From Malaya genurostris (lineage: Eukaryota > Arthropoda > Insecta > Diptera > Culicidae), in NCBI RefSeq assembly GCF_030247185.1, contig NC_080572.1:34332971-34396970 (forward strand): a stretch of 64,000 bases of DNA, given 5' to 3'. This document shows, piece by piece, positions 46,670-59,179 of this stretch. How positions within the stretch are numbered: the first letter of the stretch is position 1; the number at the start of each line of letters is the position of its first letter. A model generated the notes under the pieces. That model saw only the letters and a program-made list of their open reading frames with translations, was not told the DNA's origin and did not search any database. Position numbers and translations under genes: made by a program.

Positions 46670-47480
46670 TTTTTACTTACCTTACCTAACAGCTATAGTC
46701 CTGGGGTGTCCTGTGCTGTATCAAGAATACGTATCCACATAACTCGGTCCATGGCTGCTCGTCGCCAGCCCCTCAAGGCACGGATGCTTCGGAGATCACC
46801 TTCCACTTGATCGATCCACCTTGCTCGCTGCGCTCCTCTTTTTCTTGTACCAGCCGGATTAGATTCAAGAGCCATACTCACTGGGCTGACGTCCGACATC
46901 CTTATGACAAGCCCAGCCCATCGTAGACGTCCGATTTTAGCTGTCCGTACGATAGGTGGTTCTCCTAGCAGCTGTTGCAATTCGTGATTCATACGCCGTC
47001 TCCACGTTCCATCTTCCATCTGCACCCCGCCATCAGCATCTTTATTTCGAAAACACTAAGAGCGCCATAGAACACTAAGTAGCCATAGAGAACAACCGGT
47101 CTAATAAGCGTTCTGCAGATTGTCAATTTCGTGCGTCGGCGTACTTTTCTCGATCGAAGAGTTTTTCTGAATCCAAAGTACGCACGATTTCCGGCCAAAA
47201 TACGCCTCTGAATTTCTCTGCTGGTGTCATTATCGGCGGTCACCAGTGAGCTCATTTACACGAACTCGTCAACCACCTCAATGTCGTCACCGTTTATCAA
47301 TACTCGTGGTGGGAGGCGCAGTGTTTCTTCTCTAGAGCCTCTTCCTCTCATGTACTTTGTTTTTGACGCATTTCTGGCCAGTTCGATACGCCTAGCTTCA
47401 GCTTTCAGTTCGATGTATGTTTCCATCATTTTCTCAAGGTTACGTGTCACAAAATCAATATCAATATTCGGAAAACCGTA
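46670..47480 (-). mobile_element. RTE-clade 3' fragment
   Basis: Minus-strand text matches the C-terminal third of the element at 6488-9830: SLVTADNDTSREIQRRILAG, NRAYFGFRKTLRSRKVR, TLIRPVVLYG, then GRLRWAGLVIRMSD and GTRKRGAQRARWIDQ, to ILDTAQDTPGL and a TAG at about 46693. Directly after the stop the minus strand reads CTGTTAGGTAAGGTAAGTAA. This is an ultrashort 3' UTR of pentamer-like repeats, a trait described for RTE elements. Frameshifts separate three frames (46693-47025, 46989-47255, 47256-47460). Near 47460 the sequence jumps to an upstream RT segment, implying an internal deletion. Confidence 0.8.
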
Positions 47481-47809
47481 TTCAGAAAGTTTTGCTTTCA
47501 ACAATTTTTGTGTAGCTTGTGCAGGCTTTGTAATTTTTGACAATATCTTTGATGTTTTCGAGAAGTCACGAAAAGTTTAAACATTCTTTCTAAACTAATA
47601 AAACATGAAAGATTCAATTCAGCAGGATTGAAATATCCCGGAATTGGTCTGATTTTGGCTGTTAAAGTTATTTTATTTTAATAACATGGAGTTTGTGCAA
47701 GCGTTTATTTATAAAAGCGTTTTTTGCGATCAAGAACGAAACAATCGAGACTATTGAGTATTGATGCGTAAATATTTATATGCAGAATGCGTTTCAAATA
47801 CCAAACTTA

Positions 47810-47968
47810 TGCCGTTTTTCATTGATAAACACTGGTGGCGTGTATTGCTCTGATTTTGCACTTTCGAGCAGAAATGCAACATTTTGACGGTGTTTCATTG
47901 TCATTTCTGCTCGAAAGTGCAAAATAAGAGTAATCCACGCCACCAGTGTTTTTCATTGAAAAACGCCA
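47810..47968. mobile_element. 159-bp Harbinger-like hairpin MITE, copy 2
   Basis: Same arms as 43785-43943 (ttttcattgataaacactgg ... ccagtgtttttcattgaaaa), the same length, and TTA on both sides (47807-47809, 47969-47971). Confidence 0.85.
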
Positions 47969-47971
47969 TTA

Positions 47972-49895
47972 CATTTTTTACACAATATATAAAAGAATTG
48001 CTTGGAAAGTAATAATCTGGAAAATAATGTAAGAACAAATCCAAAAAAAAAATCATTACAAAAATAAAAGTAATGTTCCCTATAAAAGAAATAGTACAAA
48101 ACTCCAAGAGATCGTGTATTTTTTTAAAAAAGAATTGCTGATTTCTCTAGCAATTAAACAATCGCAAAAGATTAATTGATGAAGAACGCTGTACATTATT
48201 TTATCAGAAAACAATTCATGGATAAATTTTCATATTGTTCGAGGGAATACATACTACTTATTCTTTTGTATCGAGTTCGTTAGGATGAAAAACGCACTTT
48301 TTGATGTCATTAGTAGAGAAATCATTCTCCGCCTCACGGATCAACGGGGATAAGTTTTGTGTTGAAACAAGTCTCAAGAAAACAACAAACTTTTCCGCTC
48401 TTTCCGATATTCGAAGCTTTGTTCGTTAATGCTGGATTCGTTTTGCTACCATTGTAATGTCGCATCCACGAGAGAGGAGGTGGCAAACTTTTAATACCAA
48501 ACGTCTTCCAAAGCTGTTAACGAAATGAAAAATAAGGATATTTGAGAATAGTTGTTTCGAATAGATGTCGATTACTAGCCCTCATGAAACAACTTTGTAT
48601 AGGAAAATGAATAATGCCATTTGCTTGAGATTAATTGCCAAGAGTAGGGCAAACCGGGTTCAAGACCGAAAATAAAGATTACTCATCGATTCGAAGATTA
48701 TTTTTATTTTAGGCCTAAACCAACAACTGTCTTACTATGTCTTTTCGGGATCCGGGGAACAATAATTTTAATCGTTATTTTGACAGCCCTCTGTCTGAAT
48801 TTTTTCACGTTTCGAAATACAGTCCAATATAACCGGAAAAGGAAAAGCTCCACTCCTCTGATGGAGACGTCGTATTTATTACGATTTGCGTGCTGCATTC
48901 ATCCGCGAAGCCGAAAAAGTGATTGTTTTGCGTTGACAGCGATGATGATGATGATGATGATGACGATGGCAAATAATATTAGGAACTTGGTGGATACATG
49001 CTTTCATGCCAATATGAGTGTTCCCGGGATCATTCGGCACAAAAACGTGACTTTCTTGGAGCTGCGCATGACAGCGGATCCGAGTGGAATACTCTCACCC
49101 GTGTTCAATGAAGTTAGAAAAAGATGGAGAGTGAGTGAATTGACAATGGTGAGTGTCTACTGAGATGTAGGGTGTAATGCATGAATATAGACTTTAGTGC
49201 AGTGATTTGTGAAGTAATAAGACAAAATTCAATCTGGAGATTTACGAATCCCCAAACGTTAAAAACACAACAGATTAAATAACCTTTTAAAAATTGTATG
49301 TGGAAGTGTCAAGCGCCTTGTTAGTTGCATAAGGTTGGAGTGCGATCGTCTCGCGAAGCTAGTATGAACCAACATTTTTTCGCGTGGAAACCCATTTTGT
49401 CCTCATATGTTAACTTCCTTCGATTTTACTTTCGTTGGATGTTTCCGAAGCGCCTTCTTCGTACTGACTCAGTACTTCTCATCTGGTTGTTGTTCCGGTG
49501 CGTTCAGTGGATTGAAATCCTTCGGCACGAAGTTGACCTCATTAGCTTTGTACCGCTTCAAAATACGAGGTTTAATCCGACTAGAAAAGCATAGGACTAT
49601 TGTGTGACTTTTGAAGTGGAATTAGACACTTTTAAAGGATTAATTTAGATATACATGCCTCTCGATCGTCCCGGTTGCCACAAAAGGAGTGCTCCGCTTT
49701 TGACATGAGCAAATAGTTTTTCAAATCATGTATTTTTTAGAAAATTTTGACATGTTCTGCTCTTTAACGTCTTCTGGGACATTAAACTCGTCATCCACAA
49801 TGAAACAATGTGGTTTTATCAACATTTGTTTGCAAAACCTTCGTATAAAAATTCTGTGATGAAGTCGGGTATAAATAAACGACATATATTAAATT
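47972..49895. other. Unique AT-rich DNA
   Basis: A (GAT)n-like run lies at 48943-48970. The 127-codon plus frame 48780-49163 runs through that repeat (poly-Met) and has no motif. Frames at 49325-49607 overlap in two frames and are also not convincing. No transposon ends are visible. Confidence 0.35.
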
Positions 49896-50780
49896 AACCC
49901 TGTGATTTTACATATCTAAGATGCACATAAATGGAGCGTCGCAGTTCAAGCATATTTTCGTTCAAAAACATATAGGGCTAGTCCAACACGTGGTTAAACC
50001 GGACAGCTTAAATATCTTATAAACCAGCAATTATTTCGATCCAAGGCGTTATTTAGATGGATGACGCTAAGTCCATTCAGTTTGGCATCAATCGTGTTTG
50101 TGTTGAAATGTGGTTTTTACGGACAGTTTTTTTTTTATATTTCTGATATTTTACATATATTTGATTTCTGTGCATTATAATGATGGTCTGGTTAATGATT
50201 CCAAATTTTGCGCTCATTAAGTTATCCTAGGATTTGGCGCCCTACTGTGTTCGTTCTTCATTTTTGTGTGAGACTTTATAGTTCGGTTTAGCCCCATAGG
50301 AAGTCCTGTTTAGCCCCGCGATTCCTGAAATATTGAATTTTGGGTTGATCATTTCATCATGCTTTGGTACAAAAGCTAATGCATGCGTTTCTAAATCAGA
50401 AATTGGGACCGATAGCTGAAGGTCGAAGCTAAACAACGGTATAGATAGCTTTAGAAAAAACTATGTTGTAAAAAAAAGTTTCTTTTAATTTACTAAAAAT
50501 GTCCTGTTTAGCCCTGGTCTACATGAAATTCATTAAAAAAATAAATAATAGCAGCGACTTGAATCGAGAGTCATTGGATCACAAAGTACGTCCGTTAATC
50601 GACTGAGCCACAGAAGCACACATCAGCTTGGATGGTAAATTGGTCATATAAATTCATACTGTCCCACTTGCTAGCCGAAGACAAATTACAGTCTAACCCA
50701 GCCAAATTCTAGCTAATCTAACATTAATTGATCACAAATGAAATTTTCCGTCATTTGACAAATCAGGTCTTTATGAATTG
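49896..50780 (-). mobile_element. Family E element with tRNA-like segment, interrupted by family D
   Basis: Inverse of 58495-58905 in two parts: 49896-49960 (aaccctgtgattttacatat, atgcacataaatggagcgtc) and 50540-50780. On the minus strand the order is a ~170-bp body, a tRNA-like part (GCTTCTGTGGCTCAGTCGAT ... GATTCAAGTCGC, 50553-50617) and a trailing part. The middle is displaced by a family D insert. Confidence 0.6.
49973..50514. mobile_element. Family D insert inside family E
   Basis: Bounded by AGGGCTA (49975) and TAGCCCT (about 50514), with 'gtcctgtttagccc' motifs repeated near the right side. It separates the two halves of family E. A related fragment is at 33180-33300. The short TIR makes the exact limits tentative. 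Confidence 0.45.
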
Positions 50781-52340
50781 CATCGTATGAGGGTAAGGTC
50801 ACCACCAAAATTAAATTTTTTTGAGTTTAGAATTTTCGAGCACGTGGTTTTCTCGCCGTATTTTGCCGCTCATTGTGAATCGGTGCCTTTGAACTTTGTG
50901 AAGTCTTTCACATAAGTTATTTTCAAATGCAGTTTTTTCGCCACATCTCTTACATAAAAGTCCATTCGCACTATTCCGGGACCATCCGGGACGTTTTTTC
51001 CTCATTTGTTGTTCTCGACGAACTGATTCGAAGTCGGTTTTCACTGTTATAGCATAACCTTTCTTTATGATAAAGTTAAAATATTTCTTTGCTGGTGATG
51101 AATTTTCAATTTCTGACCTTCACCTAGTTCATCCGTATTTCTTTTCTTTATGCGTTTATTTGCTATGCTGTTTGCCTTTCGCTGCATATTGTCTAAACGG
51201 TTCTTCCCATAGCTTTAGGATCTCTATATGATACCCATTTTGCTTGATTAATTTTGAATGCAACAGTTGATTTGGTTAATATAAGATTATTTCAACATTT
51301 CTAACAAATCATTGGGATTCGAAGCTAACTAATTAGTTTTCTTTGCATATTTTCTAGGAAAAAATACTGAAAATATCTAAAAATTTTACGTCTGCTTAGC
51401 GGTTCAAATTGAACTGCCGAGTTTAGCACTAAGCAGTTCAATTTGAACTGCTCTGCACTGATGAGTCAAAGACGAAACGTAAAAATAATAAAAACGGTTA
51501 TGTGCCCTAGCACAAAATTTGGCTAACCCCTAAATGATCTAAAAATCGTTAGGAAATAAATCCACAACATCATTTGAAGCACGAAGAATGCAGGGGAAAG
51601 TATTAGTCTTTTATCCTTAAAAACGTTTTACAGTCGGTAGATATGTAGAAATTTCTGATGCTGCAATTAGTTGATTACCGAAATAGTTTCTATTTTGACA
51701 TTTCAAGAGTCTTAATGCATCATTGCTATGGTCTGATTTGATACGAGGCATTTCATACGACTGCTAGGTCATTATGTCGAAGGCAAATGTAAAAACTGGC
51801 AATGTGGCCGGTTTGAAAAATGTGTTTTTATTAAAACATTTTCATCATTTCTAGCAGAATCATTAAACATTATGATTATTAGTCGCACTGAAATGAGTAC
51901 CTACATTCTCGAAAAAAGTATATTAAAACATTTAGATATATCTCAACATTGCATGGTTAGTACTATGATCATACTGATCCTACAAACCTTTTTTCCGCTT
52001 CCAAATTTGTATAACCAGATGACTTTGGCAGTGTTTGACATTGCTTGCACCTAATAAATATATCTCATTTTAACCCGATACCACATTTTTAAAAATTGTG
52101 AGCGTATTCTGTTCACAATGTATAAACTGCAAGGAATTCTATTGTGCTATAAAAATTAAAAGAGAGTTAGGGTCTAACGGATGAAAAAACACCATTTTCG
52201 CGATAATTTTTCAGAGAAATTAAAATGTTTTGCATAATATCAAGCATCACTCGAACAACATTTACATTTTATCTTGGCTTAAACAGCTCAATGAATTCGA
52301 AATTTACCAAATACACCAAATACACACCAGGTCAGCGATT
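50781..52340. other. AT-rich DNA with a small SINE fragment
   Basis: 51948-51988 (attgcatggttagtactatg) matches part of the SINE-like copy at 2776-2973. An inverted 'gcagttcaatttgaactgc'-type motif occurs at 51403-51448. No gene is supported. Confidence 0.35.
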
Positions 52341-52349
52341 ATTTAGACC

Positions 52350-54700
52350 ATTAACTGACTTCTGAGCTCAGCCCACAGCATTTTCCGCTCCGGAACGGCT
52401 GGCCTCTTTCACCGTGGGAAAACGCACGGATACACGTACACTTGAAATTGGCGCGTCAAAACAGATGCATGAACGATTCATCGTTAGGTAGGTAGGTACG
52501 GCACTCGGCAGGTGGTCCGTGTACCGTGCCACCGGGACAGTCATCGTAGAAGGATTCCCACCCTGCACACATGCGGTAGTCTTACAATTTCGTTTCCCGC
52601 GAGTACGATTTTCCGAACGGTAGAGTAGTGTTCGGGGAGAGAATGAGAGTGAGTTCCATTAGATGCGACTGCAGTGTCGTCCCGTCAGTCGTCGTCGTCG
52701 TCGTCGAAAGTGGGTGATGATGAGCCGGTTGGTTGATTGGTTGGTCGATCGGACCTTTCTTCGGCAGGACTCTCAGTTCAGGTCAACCATGGAAAATTTG
52801 TGTTTGTCGAGCGCCACCTCGACCGATGATAGTTGGGCGGCATAAACAGCATCACACTTCGGTCGGTGTGTTTCAGTCTCGTTTCGAGCGTGAATCGGTT
52901 CGGTTGTGTTCCAAGTTCACTTGCGTTCGGAGGGCTCATACACAATCGCTTCACCGGGTTAAGCTTTCATTCAGCCTGTGGAGTGATTTTACTATTAGTT
53001 TAGTGTATGAGAAGGTTGAAAGAGGGATTGTGTGCAGGTGGCATTCTGTAAACACTACCGTATCGGGGTGGAGAAATCTCGCACTGCACTCCGGGTGTGC
53101 CGAGTCATTCTTGAAGTGAAATGAAAACGTTGAGTTAGAATCGAAAAGCTGGGAAATGTCACCCAAGAGTTTTTGAACGACGACAGAAAGGTTGATTATA
53201 ATGTTCAAACCCAGACCCTGTCAACAGTATCATAAACTAGACTCATTCGAACGACGGCCGGTGATTTAGTGCAAAGATAACGCACTTTTTGACCGTGGAT
53301 TACAGCCAATTCACAGTCGAAGCTTTTTCACAGCACATCCAGTTGGGACGTGATGCGTCACAATGAATCAGTGTTTCGAAGGCCACGTCATTTTATAAGG
53401 TGGAAATCGAGTTCTTGGCATTAGCATAACAAAAGGTGCTATTTGGTTGAAGCAACAGAAAACAAGAAGCCAAATCGTACTGCAGAAGTGGGTGTAATTT
53501 GACGGATGTTAAACCGATTCGACATTTCACAGGTCATTTGTGTATATTACGGAGGTGCTTGTGCGCGACAGAACCGAGGTCGTTGAAAATCGTGAGTGAT
53601 TATAGCACCAGATAATGTGAACCGGTCACTTTTTTCCCACGATTTGAACATAACCGAATAAATTTGTGGAATAATTTCTACAGAGAAAGCAGAAACGACA
53701 ATTTCATCAGGACGGTGGTCCTGGGCCAACCGGGCTGTAGTGGTTTCGTTTGCGGTGTCGTCCGCCAGAGACTAATTTTCGTTGGGCCAGTTAATTGCTT
53801 TCAAGGTTTCGCAAGGGTACGAGATATATGAGCAAAAAGCAGGAAAGCCACTCATTTCTCTTTCTTAACGTTGTCGTTCCTAGCAGCTGTTGTGCGCTTG
53901 CCAGTCAAAGAAGAAAAAAATATACAATATATCCTCTAAGGAGAAGTGTGCAGAAGCTGACTGAGTGAAATTGATAATTGAAATTTACGTGCGTGGATTG
54001 GAGAAGTTGGTGAAAATAGCAGTACGAACAGAGCTTCTGCATGTTTGAAACGGATATCAAACTTCTGCATTCAGGTGGATGAAATATTGATAGTGCGGTA
54101 GTGTACACAAATCAAACTGAAACCGTAACTATTAGGACGGAAGAAAAATCAATTACAAAACAAATTTCGAACGTTTCCTGGCGGAAATGAACCGTATACC
54201 GAAAGTGAAGTTTACCAAACAAACACCAACGTAGTGAAAAGCATACGTTGGAACCGGCGAGTGGAAGTAAAAAAGCGATCGACAATTTCGTTCAAGTAAT
54301 TGAATTTCTCCGACGAAAAAATAGAAAAAAGGGAGGCGGATCATTTGGTGAAATTTTTGCCCTCAAGTGGTACGACGAAGTATCATAAATCGTGATTTAG
54401 TGCAAAATTCTAACCGAGCTCGTTTACTGGAAATATTTTGTAAGATTTCTTAAAGGATATCCAACTAGAATAAAAACAAATATAGAGTGACAGTTCAAGA
54501 TTTTTTTTGAATTGGACTGTGGAACAGCAATTGATTCGTTTGGAACAAGGCAGAACACAAGTACATAAACAGGTGTTGTTAGTATGAAAATCTAAATAAT
54601 TTAAGTATTAAATAAAATGGGAAATGGTAAATCGGAGCAGCAGGAAAGTGTGCTACACCAACGCCTCTGGTAGCGCTCTCGTTTAACCCGATTGGAATAA
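52350..54700 (+). promoter_or_regulatory. Candidate host promoter / long 5' UTR exon region
   Basis: This 2.3 kb is less AT-rich and contains none of the repeats that fill the rest of the window. An initiator-like TCAGTC is at 52685-52690, next to a (GTC)n run. Several GTGAGT donor-like sites follow. The stretch has stops in all frames, as expected for an untranslated leader. A favourable ATG (aataaaATGGG, 54617) opens MGNGKSEQQESVLHQRLW before TAG. The start fits an N-myristoylation signal (Gly2, Ser6), and a donor-like GGTAAAT lies within codons 4-6. This is circumstantial and orientation is inferred from those signals. Confidence 0.35.
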
Positions 54701-55492
54701 TAATTAAATTTGGCTCGTTCTTTTGCACCCATTCACTCACCGTATCCCTGCTGCATACAGTTTCACACTCACACCAGTGCACATGGCAGGTATCACCGTT
54801 CGGAGGAAAAGTTTAGGACTAACATTCGGTAGTGAAATAGCAGCTGTAGCATCTTTACCAGAAGCAACAGAAACAAGGTACCGTATCCAATTTCCTGTGT
54901 TTTGTGTTTATATGAAAGTCGTTCTATTGTGATATGCATTGGTACCGTTGTGAAGTGCATAACATGGGGTCTTTACTTTACATTTTTCTAGAAGACATAT
55001 AGTAAGAGGTTTCCTTCCGATGTTTTCTAAGTAAACGATTTAATATTACGTCGAAGTAAGTAAACGATTTAATATTAGGTTTCACACTGACTTAAGAAAC
55101 ACTTTTGTATAGATATTCACATTAATATCCACCGGCGCCATCTCATCATATCCACTTCTTCCAAGAAACTACCCTAAGTTGATCCTCTTTTGTAATAACA
55201 ACAGTAACCGATTTGTAAATAAGTTGATAAGAATATCCTGTATCAACTGCGCATTCGCTTTTTTCTTTAATTTTGAAGCTTATGTAGTTCCATTTCTGGT
55301 ATATTTCCTCCCCAGTTGGCATTGAAACACCTCATCTTATGTTTCTAAACAAGTTGAAACTAATTAGACACCTCAAAAATATTTTTGGTAAAAGTTATGT
55401 GATTGATATAAGTCGAATATTATGAAACATTGAAAAGGCTCGTTATAGCCATAATTAGTTATGGCATTAGAAATCCAAAGAGAGGAATTGTA
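54701..55492. other. AT-rich DNA, nothing recognised
   Basis: A short tandem duplication (aagtaaacgatttaatatta, 55029-55077) is the only structure seen. Confidence 0.4.
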
Positions 55493-56647
55493 CACGGAAA
55501 GACCGAAATCAGTATTTTTGATTTTAGTTAGTTATTTTTCGAGACAACTAAAAAAATCTTACTTTTGCTGATTTAGATTTTTTAATTCTCATTCCCTTAA
55601 TAATAATAAAATATTTGTTGAAATGACTATTTTTTAGTTGAATTCACCAATTAAACGTGCTGTCATTTCTTAGCTGAGGCACACTTCATTTCCATTCAAC
55701 TAATTTTTTGGTTGAATTAGAGAAATCAAATGTTGTTTTCAACCAACATAAATGGTTGAATTGGCTTTTGCAATTTGCAGCACGAAAAAACGTTAACTCC
55801 GTAATGACTACTAGGCATTAGATGGCACACTACTACCGAAAAGAATTTTTCAGTCGCGGTTGTCTTTTATATATTGGCAGGTAAAAATACGATGTTGTAT
55901 TGGAGAAGAAGATACAAACGAAACGTAAACTTCTTTTTGAAATTTTTCTTCTAAATCGCTGTTTTCTTCATTCGACTTCGCGAAATCGACTCTCTTACTG
56001 AAAACTTTTGAGCACTCGGAAAACAAAAACCGAATACAAATAATACACCGGACGGCGTAGCCCGAAAGGTTGGAATATACAAAAAACATCATTTGACATA
56101 TACAAATAAAGTGCAACATTCGAAATAATCGCTTCAAATGCGCACAAATTCTGAATAAATACACTTTCCACTAAGAGTTTACTTCATTTTTACATATCGG
56201 TTTAGAAATTTATGTATGGATATAACATCATCAAAACAATTTGCAAGCAGTCTCAACAAGACTGTCCTTTTAAGCTTTTAATGGATTGTTTTGCTTTGAC
56301 ACTTCTCATGATTTTTTGACTCATAAACTTGTTAATAAAATCAATTCAATTTTCTTTGTGCTGTACTTCAGCAATGATTGTGATAGATAAATAGAACCAA
56401 AATTTCTGATTTTAATTACAAAATTAGTTGACAATGAGAATTTCGTACTGGATTGAAATATTGCTGGTTTGTGTCCATGACATTCGCCAACTAAACACAT
56501 TCTCTTAAAAATAAGAGTTTTTTTCAGCAAAGTAAATTCTCAATTTTAACTATTTTCCTAGTTAATTTGGAAATTTTGTTGTTAAAATCAACTAATTCAA
56601 AAACAGTTATACGAATTAGGCGCAGAGCTAATTTCGGTCGTTTCGTG
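55493..56647. mobile_element. CACGGAAMGACCGAAAT element, copy 1
   Basis: The left end is CACGGAAAGACCGAAATCAG and the right end is CTAATTTCGGTCGTTTCGTG, inverted TIRs of about 20 bp. The 1.15-kb interior is rich in 'aactaattttt' and 'gttgaattag' phrases and has no coding motif. The second copy lies 295 bp downstream in the opposite orientation. The superfamily is not determined because the TSD is ambiguous. Confidence 0.75.
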
Positions 56648-56941
56648 TATTGAAATTGATGGCGACAAATATCAATTTGTTACAACATTGAAAGCTCGAA
56701 GTAATCAATTATTGATAGATGTAAAGCTGCTATAAAAGCACCCTCGCAAACATTGTGACAAACCGCAAGCAAAAGATATATAGCCAAAAAGCTAACATAG
56801 TGCGTTGTATCTGATTTTGATGTAACAACTCGAAAACAACGAAATTTATTTCAGTATTTCTTCGAATATCATAACCTTTTGATCGAAGCAAAATTTTGTT
56901 AAAACCGTACTGATTAAGAATACGCCATTTAAAAAATACTA

Positions 56942-58129
56942 CACGGAACGACCGAAATTAGCTCTGCGCCTAATTCGTATTACTGTTTTTGAATTAGTTG
57001 ATTTTAACAACAAAATTTCCAAAATAACTATAAAATTAGTTAAATTTTAGAATCTACCGTGCTGAAAAAACTCTTATTTTTAGAGAATGTGTTTAGTTGG
57101 CGAATATGCTGGACACAAACCAGCAATATTTCCATCCAACACGAAATTCTCATTGACAACTAATTTCGTTATTAAAATCAGAAACTTTGATTCTATTTAT
57201 CTATCACCGTCATTACTGAAGGACAGCAGTGTCAAAGCACAACAATCCATTAAAAAGCTAAAAAGGACAGTCTTGTGAAACTGCTTGCAAATTGTTTAGA
57301 TATTTTTCGCATGTGTTACGATATATCCATATATAAATTTCTAAACCGATATGTAAAAATGACATAAACTGTCAGTGGAAAGTGTATTTATTAAGAATTT
57401 TTGCGTATTTGAAGCAATTGTGGGTAATAATGTTTTTACGCGAAACAGTGAAGTGAGTTTCGAATGTTGCACTCTAATTGTACATGTCAAATGATGTTTT
57501 TTGTATCTTCTAACATTCCGGGCTACACCGTTCGGTGTACTACTTGTATTCAGTTTTTGTTTTCCGAGTGCTCAAAGTTTTCAGTGAAAGAGTCGATTTC
57601 GCGAAGTCGAATGAAGAAAACAGCGATTTAGAAGTAAAATTTTCAAAAAGGAGTTTATGTTTCGCTTATGTCTTTTTCTCCAATACAACATTGTATTTAT
57701 ACCTGCCAATATAGAAAAGATAATCGCGAGTGAAATTTTTTTCGGTAGTAGTGTGCCATCTAGTGACTACTAGTCATTACGTTGTTAACGTTTTTTCGGT
57801 GACAGAGCGGCATATAGCTGCAAATTGCAGAAACCAATTCAACCATTTATGTTGGTTGAAAACAACGTTTTATTTCTCTAATTCAACTAAAAAATTAGTT
57901 GAATGGATATGAAGTGTGCCTTAGCTAAGAAATGAGAGCACGTTTAATTGGTGAATTCAACTAAAATAATAGCCATTTCAACAAGTATTTTATTATTATT
58001 AAGGGAACTAGAATTAAAAAATCTAAATTAGCAAAAGTAAGATTTTTTTAGTTGTCTCAAAAAATAACTAACCAAAATCAGAAAATCAACTTATTTTTTC
58101 GCCAAAATGCTAATTTCGGTCTTTCCGTG
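56942..58129. mobile_element. CACGGAAMGACCGAAAT element, copy 2 (inverted)
   Basis: Begins CACGGAACGACCGAAATTAG and ends CTAATTTCGGTCTTTCCGTG. The interior is the reverse of copy 1 from end to end, with scattered differences. Together the pair forms a 2.6-kb inverted repeat with a 295-bp spacer. Confidence 0.75.
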
Positions 58130-58494
58130 CATACGTTCGTTTTCGCCGAAAAAAATTTCAATATTTCAATCCCACTGTGGTTGCTGTGTGTATTTAAAGA
58201 ATTGATTTGTACCACATTTTTCAATGAAAGAAATAATGATAATCGCAAATTGTCGAAAGCGCAGTTTATTGATATTTTCAAAATTAACTTGAAATGAAAT
58301 GTAATAAGTTTTATGCCACACAATAGCTTTTCTAACTTCGTCTATTTATATTTTAGAACTGAGAGAAGAACAAAAACTCAGAATCGAAAGCTAGCTAAAA
58401 TTCTTCTGTGATCAATGTCTGATGTTCTACTAACTGTTATACTTATTGACAAAAACGTAATACATTCTGCAAGAACCTCTACTGTGGGCGCGAT
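58130..58494. other. AT-rich DNA, nothing recognised
   Basis: Complementary short frames on both strands (58052-58323), no motif. Confidence 0.35.
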
Positions 58495-58905
58495 TTTACA
58501 TGTGACCTAATCTCTCACACGATGCAATTCATAAAGATCTAATTGGTCTGATGACGGGAAATTTCATTGGTAATGCCTTATTGTTGGATTAGCATGAATT
58601 TTACTGGTTTTGACTATAATTTGCATTTGGTTATCAAGTTCGACTGTACGAATTTATATGTATCATTTCCCTGCTAAGCGGATGTATGCTTCTATGGATC
58701 AGCTGGGGTAGTTTGTGATCCAATAATTATCGGTTCAATCCGCGGCGGTCACTATCAGTATTAATTTATTTTATTTCAATTAATTTCATGTAATGAATTT
58801 TTCCAATCACACAATATCACATGCTCTTACGCGTAAGTTTGTGAGAGCTGCGACGCTTCATTTATGTGCATTTTACAAGACGTAAAATTACAGGGTTTTT
58901 TTTCG
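58495..58905 (+). mobile_element. Family E element with tRNA-like segment, uninterrupted copy
   Basis: Order on the plus strand: gcgcgattttacatgtgacc end, ~190-bp body (gatgcaattcataaagatct, gatgacgggaaatttcattg), tRNA-like part 58688-58744 (GCTTCTATGGATCAGCTGGG ... CGGTTCAATCCGC), and a tail closing gacgtaaaattacaggg. B-box-like GGTTCAATCC is clear; the A box is weaker than in the other copy. The ends share ATTTTACRT in inverted form. Confidence 0.6.
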
Positions 58906-59179
58906 AAGTGAGTATAAAACAGTGTAAGAAGAGCTTCGGTGTAACTACACACAATATTGACGATATAAAAGTAAAAGGGAAGTGTTTTTTTATGGAGTTT
59001 ATATTTAACGACACACTCCTGCGCAAAAGTTTTTCATATGCATTTGTAGTTATGCTGTTTAAATTTTAATATGAGGTACTAAATTAGTACTACTAATGTT
59101 ATGCACTAATCCTTAGCGACTATTTTTCCGCTTTCCTGACTAGAGCTTGAGAATTTTTTGTAAAGAAGCCGCGATCATG

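Noticed and set aside
48780..49163. 127-residue plus-strand frame with poly-Met
   Set aside because: Runs through a GAT trinucleotide repeat; no domain-like text on either side.
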